Assembly: GCA_029844215.1 (NCBI GenBank)
Contig: CM056731.1
Span: 83,472,992-83,536,991 of the forward strand
Origin: Przewalskia tangutica
Taxonomy: Eukaryota; Streptophyta; Magnoliopsida; Solanales; Solanaceae
DNA length: 64,000 nt
Direction of reading: 5' to 3'
The position numbers and the translations under genes were made by a program. The notes below the pieces were generated by a model, which was given only the letters and a program-made list of their open reading frames with translations, searched no databases and was not told where the DNA came from. Positions 22,538-34,752 of this stretch are shown here, one piece after another; the stretch's first letter is position 1, and each line of letters opens with the position of its first letter.

Positions 22538-25500
22538 GTTGAGCTGAGAAATGAGGGTGAAACCCTAAGGTTCCGTCGAATTTTTGGAAGTGAAATACCA
22601 AGTGAAGTTGTGTATAAGCTCATAGGGGTCACATATATGTGATTGAAACTTGAATAAGTGGAGCGAAACGAAAACTGCGGACCATTGTAGCCCGGACTGT
22701 TTTGGACGTTATTTTGGGAAAAATGAGGTAATGATTCTTCTTCTTTTAAAGTAATTATATATTACTTATTTTTGATATGTATATATGAGCATGTGCTAAA
22801 ACGAATGAAGATTAAAAAGTTTTTGGGACAAAAATGGGTGGTGAGGCCGAGAGCTAGCCATACTGTCGTCGTTGAATTCGTTGGTTATTATTGTTGTTAA
22901 TAACACTTGTTGCATGTTATATAATGAAGGAAATATTGTTGTTGATAGTTTATATAACTTATATAACATGTTGGAATGAAAATTGGATTAAAAAGAATTA
23001 AGGAAAATGACATTGGATTGTTGTAGTTATTGTTGGACGAAAACTGCCCAAAACTGTTAGACGTTGTGATGTCATTTTATGGACTGTTTTGGGGTGTATA
23101 TATGCTGGAAAATCAGCCCTAACATGCATGATTAATGTGGTAAAATGACTAATGAAATTCCTAAGGAATAAGGGTGTTAAAGGCTTCACATTGTACCCTT
23201 AATATTGTAGAATAATGGACTGTTTTGTGCCGAGAATGGCGAACTGTTTTGTATAGATTGTGGGGCAGAATTTTACACGTCAAGATGGGCGTGTAATCCC
23301 CTTTGGTTAACTGTTGGTTGTGCCTCAAACGTGGCTTGTTGGTTGATGAATTCGGGCCTTGGAAAAGGTGGAAAAGTACGAAGAAACAAAGGAAGTGTTG
23401 CCCAAATTTCCGTAGAATTAGAGGGCCATTATTTGGTATAAGTATTACACTAGTAAGCTTGAAATTGATAGAAGTATTATTGTCATTTTAGGTTGAAGTA
23501 CTACGTGTAGCATATTCTACTTGGCTAGAGGAATAGCCGATAAGGTTGAAGTACATTGGAGTGTATGCTACTTGTCGTGTTGGTTAGTCGTCAATTTGGA
23601 ATGTGAACTATCTCCTCTTCTTCTAGCATGATTCCTTATTTTAAAGTGAGTAAATCCTACTCCTTAATGATATATCCTTTTGATAGTACTTGGGGTTTCT
23701 ATTCCCTAATATTATTTTGTGTGTACGGTGGACGTACTTATTTTAAATGAAATAGGATTTGTTGTAAAAAAAGTTACTTGATTGAGAGGTATAAATTACT
23801 TGGTGATAAAAGTATAACTTACTTGATTTTAAAAGTGGAAGTGTCTTGATACTATGAGTTTTAGTGTCTTGGGGTTTATAAATGAAAAAGATGTGTGGCG
23901 GACGTACATGGTTCTAGTTGGTTTATGTAGAAAGGAAGTGGTTCTATCTATTTCATTAATAGTACTTCGGGTTTTATAAAAAAGGGAAGTTATTCTACTC
24001 TTAGAAGTTAAGGGTAGTCATGTTATTGATTCTATGCTTAAGGCATGTCTAATTGTTCCTGACAGTCCTTATCAAGTCTTATGGGAGATGTTGGTAAGAG
24101 TTTTAGGAAGCATTGGAGTCGAGTTGATCTTGCTAAGTTATAGCACTAATGAGAAAAGGTATCGAACAAGCCACTGCAGCGTTAATGAAAAAAAAGGAAT
24201 CCACAATCAATTATATAAATGAGTAGAATTTCCATCTGCATAGAAGCTAAGATATAACCAGTTCGTTTTACATTTTCTAGGTTCACAACTGATTAGATAA
24301 AATCTCATGATACATTAATCACGACTCATAAAATGGAAGTTGTTAGATATACTCTCTTGATGGTACCTTGGGATTTCTAAAAGGAAAGTTCATTTTAAAT
24401 GTTTTTGAAAAGGAAGGCATGACGTTGTCTTGAAAAAGAAGGCATGGTATTATCTTAAAAAGGAAGGCATGGTAATTGTCTTGGTTTGTTTAAAAGGAAG
24501 GCATGGTAATTATCTTGGTTTAAAGGGAAGGCATGGTATTGTCTTGGTTTTCTAAAATGATGGTTTATTCATTTTATGATAATGAGAGTCAAAGAATATT
24601 CTAAACTTGAATATGTTCCCTCAGGATAGCTTTTCGTGCAAGTGTTATATTTCTATACCACTGCGTCCCTCATTGGAGGGCCGACCATCTTATTGTATTA
24701 TTTACTTGGATGTGCTTACATGATAGAAGAATTCCATGGGCATGCTTCCACTATATTGTTCCATGGACATGCTTTCACGATGAAGGAATTCCGTGGGCGT
24801 GCGACCATGATGCGGGTTCAATACCCCGGTGATATTATAATTCCATGGACTAGCTCTCCATGATGACATGTTTCCGAGAAGCAGGAATTCCACGGGCATG
24901 TTATATATTATACTTTGTGCATGCCAACAGTGATGCAGGAATTCCACGGGCATGTTATATATTCCACTTGTTACATGCTGACAGTGATGGAGGAATTCCA
25001 CGGGCATGCTTTTATATTGCGGGTTTAAGACCCATAGTTAGAATTGCATAATGATTCTGAGGGCAGGTGTCCCTAATTTTGACATGACTTGCATATCTTG
25101 AAAAGGTACAGTTGACTCTCGGTGATATAGTAATCTGATGTACGATGATCTGATGATATAGTAGTGAGTGGTATAGTGATAATCTGATGTCTGATGGTAT
25201 AGTAATCTGATATACGGTGGTACAATAATGCGATGATGCGAGGATATAATGATACAAGGTACAGTTGACTCCTATTTTATATGATACGGTTGGATCTGGT
25301 ATTTGATTATTTTACTTGCCCTGTCATTTCTTGGCCAGCCATGATTTTAATACTGTACTTTATTTCCGTTCCATACCTAGTACTTGTTGTACTGACCCCT
25401 TTTGGGGGGCTGCGTTTATGCCCGCAGGTTTAGGTTCGCAGTTGGGTAATCCATGTGTGTGGGATCTTGTTCAGATGTTGAGGTAGCTTCCTTGTTCCGG

Positions 25501-25812
25501 AGCTTACCATTGGTACGGTTGGTTTAGACTGTTGTGTATTTCAGGGTACGGCGGGGCCTTGTCCCGTCATAGTTGTTGTCAAAACTCTTAGAGGTATGTA
25601 TTCATAAGTGGGATGGACTGACGTGAGTTGTATTTATATTGTTGTACAGTTGTACTCCCATTCGAGTGTTATATATTATGGCAGCCTTGCCGGCCTTGCC
25701 TTTGTTTAAAGAGATAAAAAATGTTATTTAGCTTTCGCAGGTTACTTGTGTTGTATGAATAGAAGGGTGCCCAGGTAGGGCACCAGTCGCTGTCCCGGGG
25801 TTCGGGTCGTGA
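22538..25812 (+). mobile_element. L6 LTR relic
   Basis: LTR body lacking its 5' start, ending GGTTCGGGTCGTGA. It is similar to L7 (compare about 22610-22680 with 29130-29210) and contains the conserved block (24160-24290) that L7 lacks. Short tandem arrays: a GGAAGGCATGGTA unit at 24408-24560 and a GGAATTCCACGGGCATG unit at 24886-25010. It has no coding sequence. It abuts the Athila-like relic. Confidence 0.75.
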
Positions 25813-26025
25813 AAAGAAACCAGGTTATCCATTAGTAACTTGGAGACTCAAATGGGGCAGTTGGCAGAGAAAGTGAATGACAGACATCAGGGGAATCCTC
25901 CCAGAAATAATGTGGTGAACCAAAGAGAACAGTGCCAGGCAATAAGCTTGAAAAATGGTAAATAGTTAGAGCATGTTGCACCCCAGCCAGTGCTTGGAAA
26001 TGAGAGTGAGTTGGAGAAATCAGTT
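25813..26025 (+). pseudogene. Athila-like gag fragment left of the LINE
   Basis: Reads SNLETQMGQLAEKVNDRHQG and onward to LGNESELEKS, the linker between gag and protease in Athila/Tat-type elements, with one stop. The frame continues beyond the LINE at 26881 as VEAEKG, then needs a frame change in a run of six G. Confidence 0.75.
26010..26025. repeat. LINE target-site duplication (left)
   Basis: GTTGGAGAAATCAGTT, repeated exactly at 26865-26880. This perfect 16-bp duplication is typical of target-primed LINE insertion. Confidence 0.95.
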
Positions 26026-26864
26026 TTTTTTGGGTAAATGCAAATATTATTACTAGAAAAAGGAAGAACTGGGAGCTACAATCAGTCATTGAGGGTTCTC
26101 AATCCTCAACGTAAGCATAAACAAGAAATGAAAGAGAGTGGGAATGGGACGTTCACCCTTAGGTGACGTTACAATAGGGGATTAAGTCATAAAGAACTTT
26201 ATAAGTTGTTGTTTTGACTTTTGCAACAACCTCCTCCGTCGTGATACTTCTGTCCTCGAATAGCAATTTGTTTCTTGTCCTCCAAATCTCATATACCACT
26301 ATGCAAAAGGCAAGTAAGATGGCTTTGGATCGGATGCCTGTCCCGCGATGCTCTTTCTTGATCCATTTGAGTGCGCTTTCAATAGTTGTCATTTCTCTTC
26401 TAATACCCAACCATTCCTTTGTGTGCTTCCAAATCAAGCGGGTGTAGGTGCAAGAAAAGAAGAGGTGAGCCCTTGTCTCATTTGCCCTCTTGCAGAACCC
26501 GCAAGTCCTATCCTCCAAGTTTAGATAGGAGAGAGTGTCTTTAGTAGCTAGGCGCTTCCTACAAGCGAGCCATATAGTGAATGAGAATTTAGGAGGAATG
26601 GAGCCTTTCCAAATTTGAGACATCCAAAGCCTTTTATCCCGCGGTGTGCGCAAGACCTCATACACAAGACTAGAATCAAATTTTCCATTGGTGCAACACT
26701 TTTCCAAGCCGGCAATTGCATTTCCTTGACTACCGAAGATGGAAATGAATGTGTCACGAATGCTACAAACTTTTTTGAATAAAGGGGAATCCCTAGCCCG
26801 TACCTCATAATCCCAAAAGGATTGGCCTCTCAAGTAGTAGCTATTAATCCACTGGACCCATAAG
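26026..26864 (-). mobile_element. 5'-truncated LINE
   Basis: An 839-bp insertion on the minus strand between exact 16-bp direct repeats. Its 3' end has a short A tail, seen as the T run at 26024-26031. The 5' side is cut inside ORF2. It is inserted in the Athila-like gag-protease relic, so it is younger than that element. Confidence 0.92.
26159..26864 (-). pseudogene. LINE ORF2 C-terminal end, reverse transcriptase zinc-binding domain
   Basis: About 235 codons on the minus strand, open from the truncation point (LWVQWINSYYLRG) to a normal stop at 26159. It matches the C-terminal zf-RVT region of plant L1-type LINEs: KRLWMSQIWKGSIPPKFSFT, LATKDTLSYLN, then CGFC - H - C (C-x2-C-x8-H-x4-C) and FFSCTYTRLIW. 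It ends EIWRTRNKLLFEDRSI. The catalytic reverse transcriptase and endonuclease are lost by 5' truncation. The absence of stops suggests a recent insertion. It is not expected to be functional. Confidence 0.9.
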
Positions 26865-26880
26865 GTTGGAGAAATCAGTT
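26865..26880. repeat. LINE target-site duplication (right)
   Basis: Second exact copy of GTTGGAGAAATCAGTT. Confidence 0.95.
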
Positions 26881-26882
26881 GA

Positions 26883-27821
26883 GGCAGAGAAAGGGGGGTT
26901 ACTGATGACCGCTCTGTTTTAGAGAAGGCTCCACCGGCAGTTATGAGGGAATATGTAGACAGAATTCCTTACCCTCAAAGACTGCAGAAGAAGTCTCTGG
27001 ATAAGCAGTTTTCAAATTTTTTAGAAGTGTTCAAAAAGTTGCATATCAATCTTTCGTTCATTGAAGCCTTGGAGCAGATGTCAGCATATGTGAAGTTTAT
27101 GAAGGAAATCCTCTTTAAAAAGAGGAAGCTGACAGACTATGAGACAATAGCGCTGACAGAAGAGTGCAGTGCTATCTTGCAGAAGAGACTTCCCCCTAAG
27201 TTGAAAGATCCAGGGAGTTTCACCTTACATTGCACCATAGGGAAAGTGACATGCAAGCAAGCCCTGTGTGATTTGGGGGCAAGTGTCAACCTAATTCCCC
27301 TCTCTGTGTTTAGAAGGCTTGGAGTAGGTGAAGCTAAGTCTACAACAGTAATCTTGCAGCTAGCAGATCGTTCAATAAAGCATCCACATGGTATAATTGA
27401 AGATGTGCTAGTTAAAGTGAGTAAATTCATCTTTCCTGCTGACTTCATCATCCTAGACATGGAAGAAGATAAATATATGTCTCTCATCCTTGGAAGACCA
27501 TTTCTAGCCACAACAAGGGCACTTATTGATGTTGAGAAGGGAGAGTTGAAGCTCATAGTGCAAGATGAAGAGATGACCTTCAAAGTGTTCAAGTCACCCC
27601 CTGAACCTCAAGTCATTGATAGATGTTATGCTATTGGGGTGGTTGACAAGGTCGGTTTGCAAAACAACCTTACTAGTACTGATGCTCGTAGGGTACCATT
27701 AAAGAAAAGTGTGGAACCTGAGAGTAAGGACAAGGAAGCGACGAATGTTGAAAAGAGAATGAACCCTCCTGAAATGAACTCTGTGAAAAAAAGAGGAGAA
27801 GGAGGAAGAGAATGGTGCTAA
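26883..27821 (+). pseudogene. Athila-like gag C-terminus and aspartic protease
   Basis: The longest coding stretch in the window. From ATG at 26943 it gives 292 residues, and the frame is open upstream to 26883 (REKGVTDDRSVLEKAPP-like). Residues 1-60 are the gag-linker part (PYPQRLQKK, FLEVFKKLHINLSFIEAL). KLKDPGSF lies at 86-93. The retropepsin motif is D110-L-G-A-S at 110-114 in ALCDLGASVNLIPLS, and the second conserved element is ILGRPFLATTRALID at about 182-196. This arrangement is that of Athila/Tat Ty3-gypsy elements. A frame change near 27783-27790 (A run) separates it from the expected end (PAKRR, about 27880). The reverse transcriptase is absent downstream. In life the protease cuts Gag-Pol in the virus-like particle. 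Confidence 0.88.
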
Positions 27822-28395
27822 AATGGATATGCGGAGGGGACACTCTACCCCCCTTGATTCAGTAAGTAACTTGGGTCCGGCTAAAAGACGTTAAAGACAA
27901 CGCTACTTGGGAGGCAACCCAATGGTTTTAATTATGTTATTTCAATTCTTGTTTTAGTTGTTTTATTTTGTCTTGAACAGTCTCACGGTCTTGGGTTTTG
28001 TCTTATGTTTTGATGACAGGTGGACTAGGGACTGGCCCTGAGTGGAAAAAGATCAAAAACACTGGAAAAAAGCACAAATCGAGCACAGCGCCGTGGCGCC
28101 AAAATGCAGGGCCACGACGCTGTAACTTCAGAGAGCCCAGAAGCTTGTGCAAACTCAAGAATCTAATCCCAGACCTCCGTTATAACCGTTGTATTGTGTC
28201 AGTAAGTTATTCCTATTTTTGTCTTCACACATTGGGGACAATGTGTTGATTAAGTTTGGGGGGGTGTCTTATTTTGTCTTATTATTTTTGAGTCATTTTG
28301 ATTTGTCTTTGTGTTGTTTTTGAGTCATAATTTTTTTTATGGATCATGTATGTTGTAGTTGCTAACGATATTGAGTGGATAAAGTAGGATAATGT
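27822..28395 (+). other. Athila-like post-protease region
   Basis: Non-coding tail with landmarks shared with D2. PAKRR and stop are followed by a block around 27892-27930 (CTTGGGAGGCAACCC), matching 40133-40172 on the minus strand. A GC-rich tract lies at 28085-28125. A hairpin and G-run motif lie at 28227-28263. It is cut by L7 at 28396. Confidence 0.75.
28227..28263 (+). other. Hairpin with GGGA loop plus polypurine-like motif
   Basis: An 8-bp stem ACACATTG/CAATGTGT closes a GGGA tetraloop (GNRA type) and is followed by TTAAGTTTGGGGGGG. The same arrangement occurs in D2 (39749-39786). Confidence 0.75.
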
Positions 28396-31300
28396 TGTTA
28401 CACCCCGTAATTTCAAGGCAATGAGATGAGAACGTGTGTAAGAAATTGAGATTTGAATTTTAGAAAGAAAGAAAAATTACTTTTTCTTAAGGAAAAATCT
28501 CAGGAATTTGTGAAGAAAAAGGTTTATTAATTGAAATTTGGTTCTCAAATTTGGTATTTGAGACTTTTGGAATTTATTGGATTTATGGATTTTTAAGTTC
28601 GGATTTGGTCATGTGGGGCCCACACGAGAATTTTACGATTTTGTGGGGCCCACAATATTTTGGCCAATTATGGATTTTTGGGAGATGAAATAATTTTTGG
28701 ACCAATGAGAGGGCGACATGTGTCACCCCGTTGACTTTGACTTTGACCTAGTCTTGGATGAGATATTTTCATCAAGATAAGTGGACAAGTGGATCCCATT
28801 CCACTTGTCCCTCATCTCATCCTTACACTTGTCTTCATCCAAGCCATTGGACTTGTTAGATATACATAGTGAAGGGCAAGACTTCATCCAAACACTTAGA
28901 GAAATTGCAAGAACAATTCCCTTAGCTCCGTTGCTCTATATTTTCGAACCACTCAAGAAAGCAAGAGAAAGATTGTTAAATCTTCCAAGTGTTGTTCATA
29001 TATACTAGATTAAGGTCCCTAACCAAGTGATTAGCCAAGATAATACACCATTTACCCTTAAAATTTCATAGGGGCCGAGAGATAGGTTTGAGATTTGAGG
29101 GTTTTTCGTCGACTTTTTGGCGATGGAACGTGAATAGAAGTTGTGTATAAACTCATAGGGGTCACATATATGTGATTGGAACTTGAAGAAGTGGAGCGAA
29201 ACGAAAACTACGGGCCATTGTTGAGCATTCTGCCCGGGACGATTTTTGGCACAAAAATGAGGTAATAGTTCTTCTTAAATTAAAGTAATTGGATATTACT
29301 TATTGTTATAATGTATAGATGAATTCATGTTAAGGAAGAAATGGAAAATAAGATGTGTATGAGGTAGATATGTTGTTGGCCGATTTGAGGTAATTTTGTG
29401 CCCTCGGTTTCGTTTGTTATATGGTTGTTGTTATCCACACTTGTCGCATGTTAAAATAAGTTAATATGGTTGTTGATAATTTGGTATGTCATATATGGAA
29501 GTGTTGGAACTTGAATTGGAATAATAATGATCAAGTAAAGCGTTATCGGGTTGTAGTTGTTTGACCGAGAATTGTATAAAACTGTGAGATATTGTTAGGA
29601 AGTTTTAAGGGTTGTCGGTCGTGAAGCTTGATGTGTTAATATGATGGAAATTCGAGGGTTATATTGCATGTTTAATGTGGTAGAATGGCTAATGAAAGTC
29701 CTAAGGAATAAGGGTGTTAAAGGATTCACATTGTACCCTTAATGTTGTATAAATAATGGACTGTTTTAATATAGATTGTGGGGCAGAAATTTACATGTCC
29801 AGTTAGGCGTGTAATCCCCTTTGGCTGACTGTTGGTTGCGCCTTAAATGTGGCTTGTTGGTTGATGAATACGGGCCTTAAAAAAGGTGGAAAAGTATGTA
29901 GAAACAAAGGAAGTGTTGCCCAAATTTCCGTAGAATTAGAGGGCCATTAGTTGGTATAAGTCTTATACTAGTAACTATGATTCTGATAGAAGTGATATCG
30001 TCATTATAGGTTGAAGAACTACGTGTAGCATATTCTACTTGGAACGTGGAATAGACGCTAAGGGTTGAAGTACATTGGAGCGTATTGCTACTTGTCGTGT
30101 TGAGTTAGTCGTCAACGAGGTATGTGAACTTCTTCCTTCTATCGACATGATTATCCTTGAAGTATACTTGCCTTGTTAATTGGAGTATACGTGACTTGTT
30201 TTCTAGAAGTATACTTGCCTTGTCATTAGGAAGTATTAATGTTATTATTTCTACACTAAAGGCATGTCCAAATATTATCCTAAGTCCTTACCAAGTCTTA
30301 TGGGAGATGTTGGTAAGAGTTGTTAGAAAGTTATGAGCCTTGATTTATTTAGAAGTCATGAGACTAGATTTCTTTAAGGATTATGAGACTTTGCTTTAAA
30401 AATATGAGACTTGATTTTTAAGGTTATGAGACTTGTTTTATTTAAAAGATTGTGAGTCTTTATTTTAAAGTTACGAGACTTGATTTTCAAGGTCATGAGA
30501 CTTGTTTTATTTAAAAGATTGTGAGGCTTTATTTTCAAGTTATGAGACTTGATTTTCAAGGTTATGAGACTTGTTTTAATTAAAATATTGTAACACTTTA
30601 TTTTCAAGTTATGGGACTTGGATTTGAAAGTCATGTGATTTGATTATATGAAGTATAAGTGAATTGATTTTGAAGTACATGATACTTGGTTTTGAAAGTA
30701 TAAAGTCACTTGATTTGAAAAGTATAGATTACTTGATTTGAAAAGTATAGATTACTTGATTTGAAAAGGTATGGATTACTTGATTCGGAAAGAATAAGTA
30801 ACTCGATTTGAAACGTATGGATTACTCGATTTAAAGAGAATAAATGACTTGAGGTTGAAAGAAGAAGTTCTTGGTTTTAAAAGTATAAGTTACTTAAGTT
30901 TAAAAGTGTAAGTAACTTGATTTTGATAGCAAAAGTATTTTGGGGTTCATTTTCCCTAACATTGCATGAAAAGATTCTTTTTATAAAGAATAGATGTACA
31001 TAGTACTTTGGGTTCATTTTCCCTAATATTACATGACATGATAATGTCTTGTTTTGTCTAAGAGGAAAGAGGTGGTAGTGCTTTGGTTCTCTAAAAATGA
31101 AGTTGTTATAACGGCTTTATGGAAAGTTTGTTATAACAAGGTTTGTGGAAAGTCAAGAGAGGGTTTAAAATGTTGAAAGAAAATCATGTGAGAATGTCCA
31201 TGATTAAGTCCTTAATATAGTACATGATACGCAACACTTTAATTTTCAAATATGTTTTAAAGTAATACGTGATGTCTAGTGCCTTGATTTGCCAAAACCA

Positions 31301-31765
31301 TGTCTTAGAAAGATACTTGGTATGATAAGTGTCTTGATTTTATAAACGATGGTTTCAAAATGATACATGTATTGGATCCTACTTCCTAGTGATACATGTA
31401 GTACTTTAATTTTCTAAATGGAAATTTAGTTTATAAAGTGAATGTACGGCGAACGTACAATTGTTGTAATGGACTTTAATCCTTAGTGATGCAAGGTGTG
31501 ATAGTGCCTTGGTGTTATAAAATGAAAGACTTGTTAGTGTCTTGTTTGTTTTAGAAAAGAAGGCATGGTATTGTCTTGGTTATTTTAGAAAGGAAGGCAT
31601 GGTATTGTCTGATTTGTTTTAAAAGGAAGGCATGGTATTGCCTTGGTTGTTTAAAAAGATGGTGCATTCATTTTGTCTAATGAGAGTTAAAGATTACTTA
31701 ACTTTCACATGTTGTTCATGATAGCCATTAATGCTAGTGTTATGAGTATAATTGCGGGGTAAACC
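28396..31765 (+). mobile_element. L7 LTR, cut by T2
   Basis: Begins TGTTACACCCCGTAATTTC and runs 3.37 kb to the start of the T2 5' LTR, which is inserted in it. No polypurine tract precedes it, so it is a 5' or solo LTR. It holds irregular tandem arrays (30360-30640, unit TTATGAGACTTG plus spacer; 30650-30930, unit TTGATTTGAAAAGTAT; 31550-31660, unit GGAAGGCATGGTATTG). It has no coding sequence. Confidence 0.75.
30360..30930 (+). repeat. Degenerate tandem arrays in L7
   Basis: Two adjacent arrays of 12-30 bp units with drift (ATGAGACTTG..., then TTGATTTGAAAAGTATAGATTAC). They occupy the place where the sister LTR L6 carries the conserved block. Confidence 0.75.
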
Positions 31766-31899
31766 TGTTACACCCCGGAATTCCAGGATATGTTTATAAG
31801 AACGTACGTAAGAACTCGAAAATGTTAAGATTTGAGACGAGTAAAAATTTATCGGAATTATGGAATTGTCGGAAAATGAAATATTGCGACGAACGGGAG

Positions 31900-31915
31900 G
31901 GCGACACGTGTCACC
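31900..31915 (+). promoter_or_regulatory. G-box palindrome (T2 5' LTR)
   Basis: GGCGACACGTGTCACC, CACGTG at 31905-31910, 191 bp upstream of TATATATG at 32101-32108. It is the best-kept promoter pair in the window. Confidence 0.65.
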
Positions 31916-32100
31916 CCCCTTAGTGGCCTTGGGCGAAAATGGCATGGGTAAGATGGTCATTTGACCATTAGAGAGATGACCAAGTCTTGCAAAGACTTAA
32001 GCTTGACATTGTTGACTAAAGTCCAAGGGCCACTTGGGCAAGATCCATGTGAAACTCATCTAGGCCACCCATTTGTTCTAATCTTGACCCTCCATTATGT

Positions 32101-32108
32101 TATATATG
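32101..32108 (+). promoter_or_regulatory. LTR TATA-like box (T2 5' LTR)
   Basis: TATATATG, same position relative to the G-box as in the T2 3' LTR. Confidence 0.55.
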
Positions 32109-33957
32109 TATACTAGTAGCAAGACTAGTTCCCACACTTAGAAAAAAATTTCAAGAAACTTGTTCTTCCACTATGTTGCTCTCGGGTTTGAGGCACTTAG
32201 CAAGACAAGAAATTTTGTTTGTTGTTCAATAAGCTCCACACTTTAAACCAAGGTTCCTAAGGGTATTATAAGGGTATCTCAATAGAAAGATACCGAAAAA
32301 ATGGCGTTTTCGTATTAGTCGCAAGGCGAAAACCTAAGGAGTTCTTCAACTTTGAAGTTGGAACTTGAAGAGGAGTTCTTCATAAGATTCTAAGGGTTGC
32401 ATGGAATGGATTGGAACGTCGAAAAGAGGAGCTAAAGTTGCTAAGGATCGACTTGTAATCTTGGATCATATTTGGGCTAAATGAGGTATAATCTTCGTCT
32501 TACTTTTGTAATTGAAGATTCCATGTTATTATAAGTTAGAAATGATCATGTGATATGTGTTATGAAGATTGATAAGTGTTATGGAAATTTGGAAGCTCAA
32601 ATCCGAAAATGACATGTTAAGCCATTTGAAATTGAAATACAATTTGGTCGATAGTTAGAATCGTCGCATGTTTACCTACTTGAGGATTGTAGTAGTTATA
32701 ATCAATTGTGGCTAGATAACATGTTATACTAAACAACTTGGATTGAAAAGAAAGTGGAAAGAAGACTTTGTGTTGTTGTCCCTCAAATTTGCCGAATTGA
32801 CATTGTAGTTTAGACTAGTTTGATATAAATTGTGGGGCAGAATTTTACACGTCTTGATTAAGCGTGTAATCCCCTATTGTTAACTACTTTGTTGAGCCTT
32901 AAATGTGGCGTGTTTGGTTATTGAATTCGGCCTTGAAAAAGGTGGCAAAGTATGTAGAAACAAAGGAAGTGCTGTCCGATTTTTCGTAGAATTTAGTGAC
33001 TTTGCACTTGGAATATTCTACGTTTGAAGTAAGAAGTTAATAGACGTACTATGGTCATTATAGGTTGACATACTACGTGCGGCGTATTGGACTTAGCAAG
33101 TGGATTAAACCGAAGAGGTATGTGGAACTTTCTTATCTCTTGAGCATGAATAAGTTGTAAATGTATGATGCGGTGACGTCTGAGATTTTGACAATCTAGT
33201 CCATTTGATATCCTTGGCTTATTTTAAGAATGTCCAAGTTGGTTGAGTTAGGGAATTAACTCACTTGTTTAAATATTAAGGATATCTTGGTTTTCAAAAG
33301 TTAAGAGACTTTAAGTATGTTGAAAGTATTTTTGATACTTGTTTTGTTGGAAAGTTTAAGCCTCTTGGTTTTAAAGAAGAATGTAAGTTTCTAAGATATA
33401 AAGCTAGTATAACGGCTTTATGGGAAGTTGGTTATAATATCCTTATGGAAGGTTAAAAAGAGTGATTTACTCTAAGTAATTTAAGTATGATAAATGACTT
33501 GAAATAATGAAAGGCAAATTGATTTAAAGGCATCAATTGCTTAAAGTTTTAAAAGAAAGAAGTCACTTGATTTAGAAGCCTATAATTGTATTTCTAAAAG
33601 GTATTGTGACTTGTCTTGAAAAGTAGTTATGACTTGATACTATGGTTATTAGTATCTTGGAAGTTTTATATGAAAAAGAGTCATTTTAAAAGAGTGGAAG
33701 TATGTAGTACTTTGGGTTAAATTCCCGGATTTTTATAAAAGACATGTTAGTGCCTTAAGTAAACTAAAATGAGAGTGTACATGAACAAGAATAATAAGAA
33801 GTTAGGGGATTTCTTAACTTGCTTATATATTGTATGATAAGCCGGTAGTGCTTATGTTATGTATGATAGCCGGTTTGTGCTAGTGGTATATTATTCATTA
33901 CGGGGTCATTCCCCGGGTTTGTGGCATTTGCATATTCCGTGGATTTGCTACCCACGA

Positions 33958-34140
33958 TGCGAGGAATACCTCATGCGAGTCCGTAAGGGCTTATGCGGGT
34001 GAAATAGTCCCATGCGGGCGGATACAGCCTATGCGAGGAATACCTCATGCGGGTCTACACGACCTATGCGGGCGGATACAGCCTATGCGAGGAATACCTC
34101 ATGCGGGTCCACACGACCTATGCGGGTGAAATAGTCCCAG
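33958..34140 (+). repeat. 54-bp tandem repeat in T2 5' LTR
   Basis: About three copies of a unit with CCTATGCGAGGAATACCTCA and TGCGGGTCCACACGACC. A related TATGCGG-rich sequence is scattered in T3 (21430-21700), L8 (49920-50150) and T5 (54090-54340). Confidence 0.85.
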
Positions 34141-34752
34141 GAGTAGGATTGCTTAATGATACTGCGGGCGGGTGGTCCTGCTTTGATCGTGAGCTCCCTA
34201 TTTTTATGTTGTAAGTATACTCTTGATTACTCTCATTGTTAGTAAGGCACGATTATCGTTAATTGAGTTATCATACATGTCTCCAGTTTTATTATAGACT
34301 TATGATTTCATTACAGTACTTTCAGTTTCACATATTTGGTACATGTTGTACTGACCTCCTTCGGGGGGTTGCGTTCATGCCGCAGGTAGAGTACAGGTTG
34401 CTGATCCTCACTCTTAGGATCACTGTTCAGCTGTTGAGAAGCTCATTTATTTCGGAGGCTTATCCATGGTATTGTCGGTGGTTGTACATTCAGGAGTATG
34501 GCGGGGCCCTGTCCCGCCAAAGTTGTTATTTTTAGAGGTCTGTAGTCACATTTGTGGATTGGGTTGTAAAGAAAAAAAATGTACTATTTTATTATGTATA
34601 GTTTACGGAATGTGGCCTTATCGGCTAGCCTGTTGTTATTTTTATGTTTAACCATTTTATAAGTTGTGTATGTTCATTGCTATTCTCTCGATGTATCTGA
34701 GAAAGGGTGCCTGTGTAGGGCACGATCAGCCGGGGTCGGGTCGTGACAAAAG

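Larger units (their letters stand above)
31766..34748 (+). mobile_element. T2 5' LTR
   Basis: A 2983-bp LTR from TGTTACACCCCGG to GGGTCGTGACA, followed by a primer-binding site. It nearly matches the T2 3' LTR at 4970-4290 (minus) through the shared part. It keeps the G-box palindrome (31900-31915) and a TATA-like box (32101-32108). A 54-bp tandem repeat lies at 33958-34140. It lacks the conserved block of the T3/T4 type LTRs. Confidence 0.9.

Noticed and set aside
26159..26447. Plus-strand frame opposite the LINE
   Set aside because: Antisense shadow of the clear zf-RVT coding strand.
26943..27821. A host aspartic protease gene
   Set aside because: The DLGAS and ILGRPFL motifs, the gag linker and the flanking Athila-type landmarks place it in a retrotransposon; no introns, signal peptide or second DTG domain as in cellular enzymes.
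28781..29008. A 75-codon frame in L7
   Set aside because: Lies in LTR sequence downstream of the U3 region, has no recognisable domain and is not preserved in the related L6.
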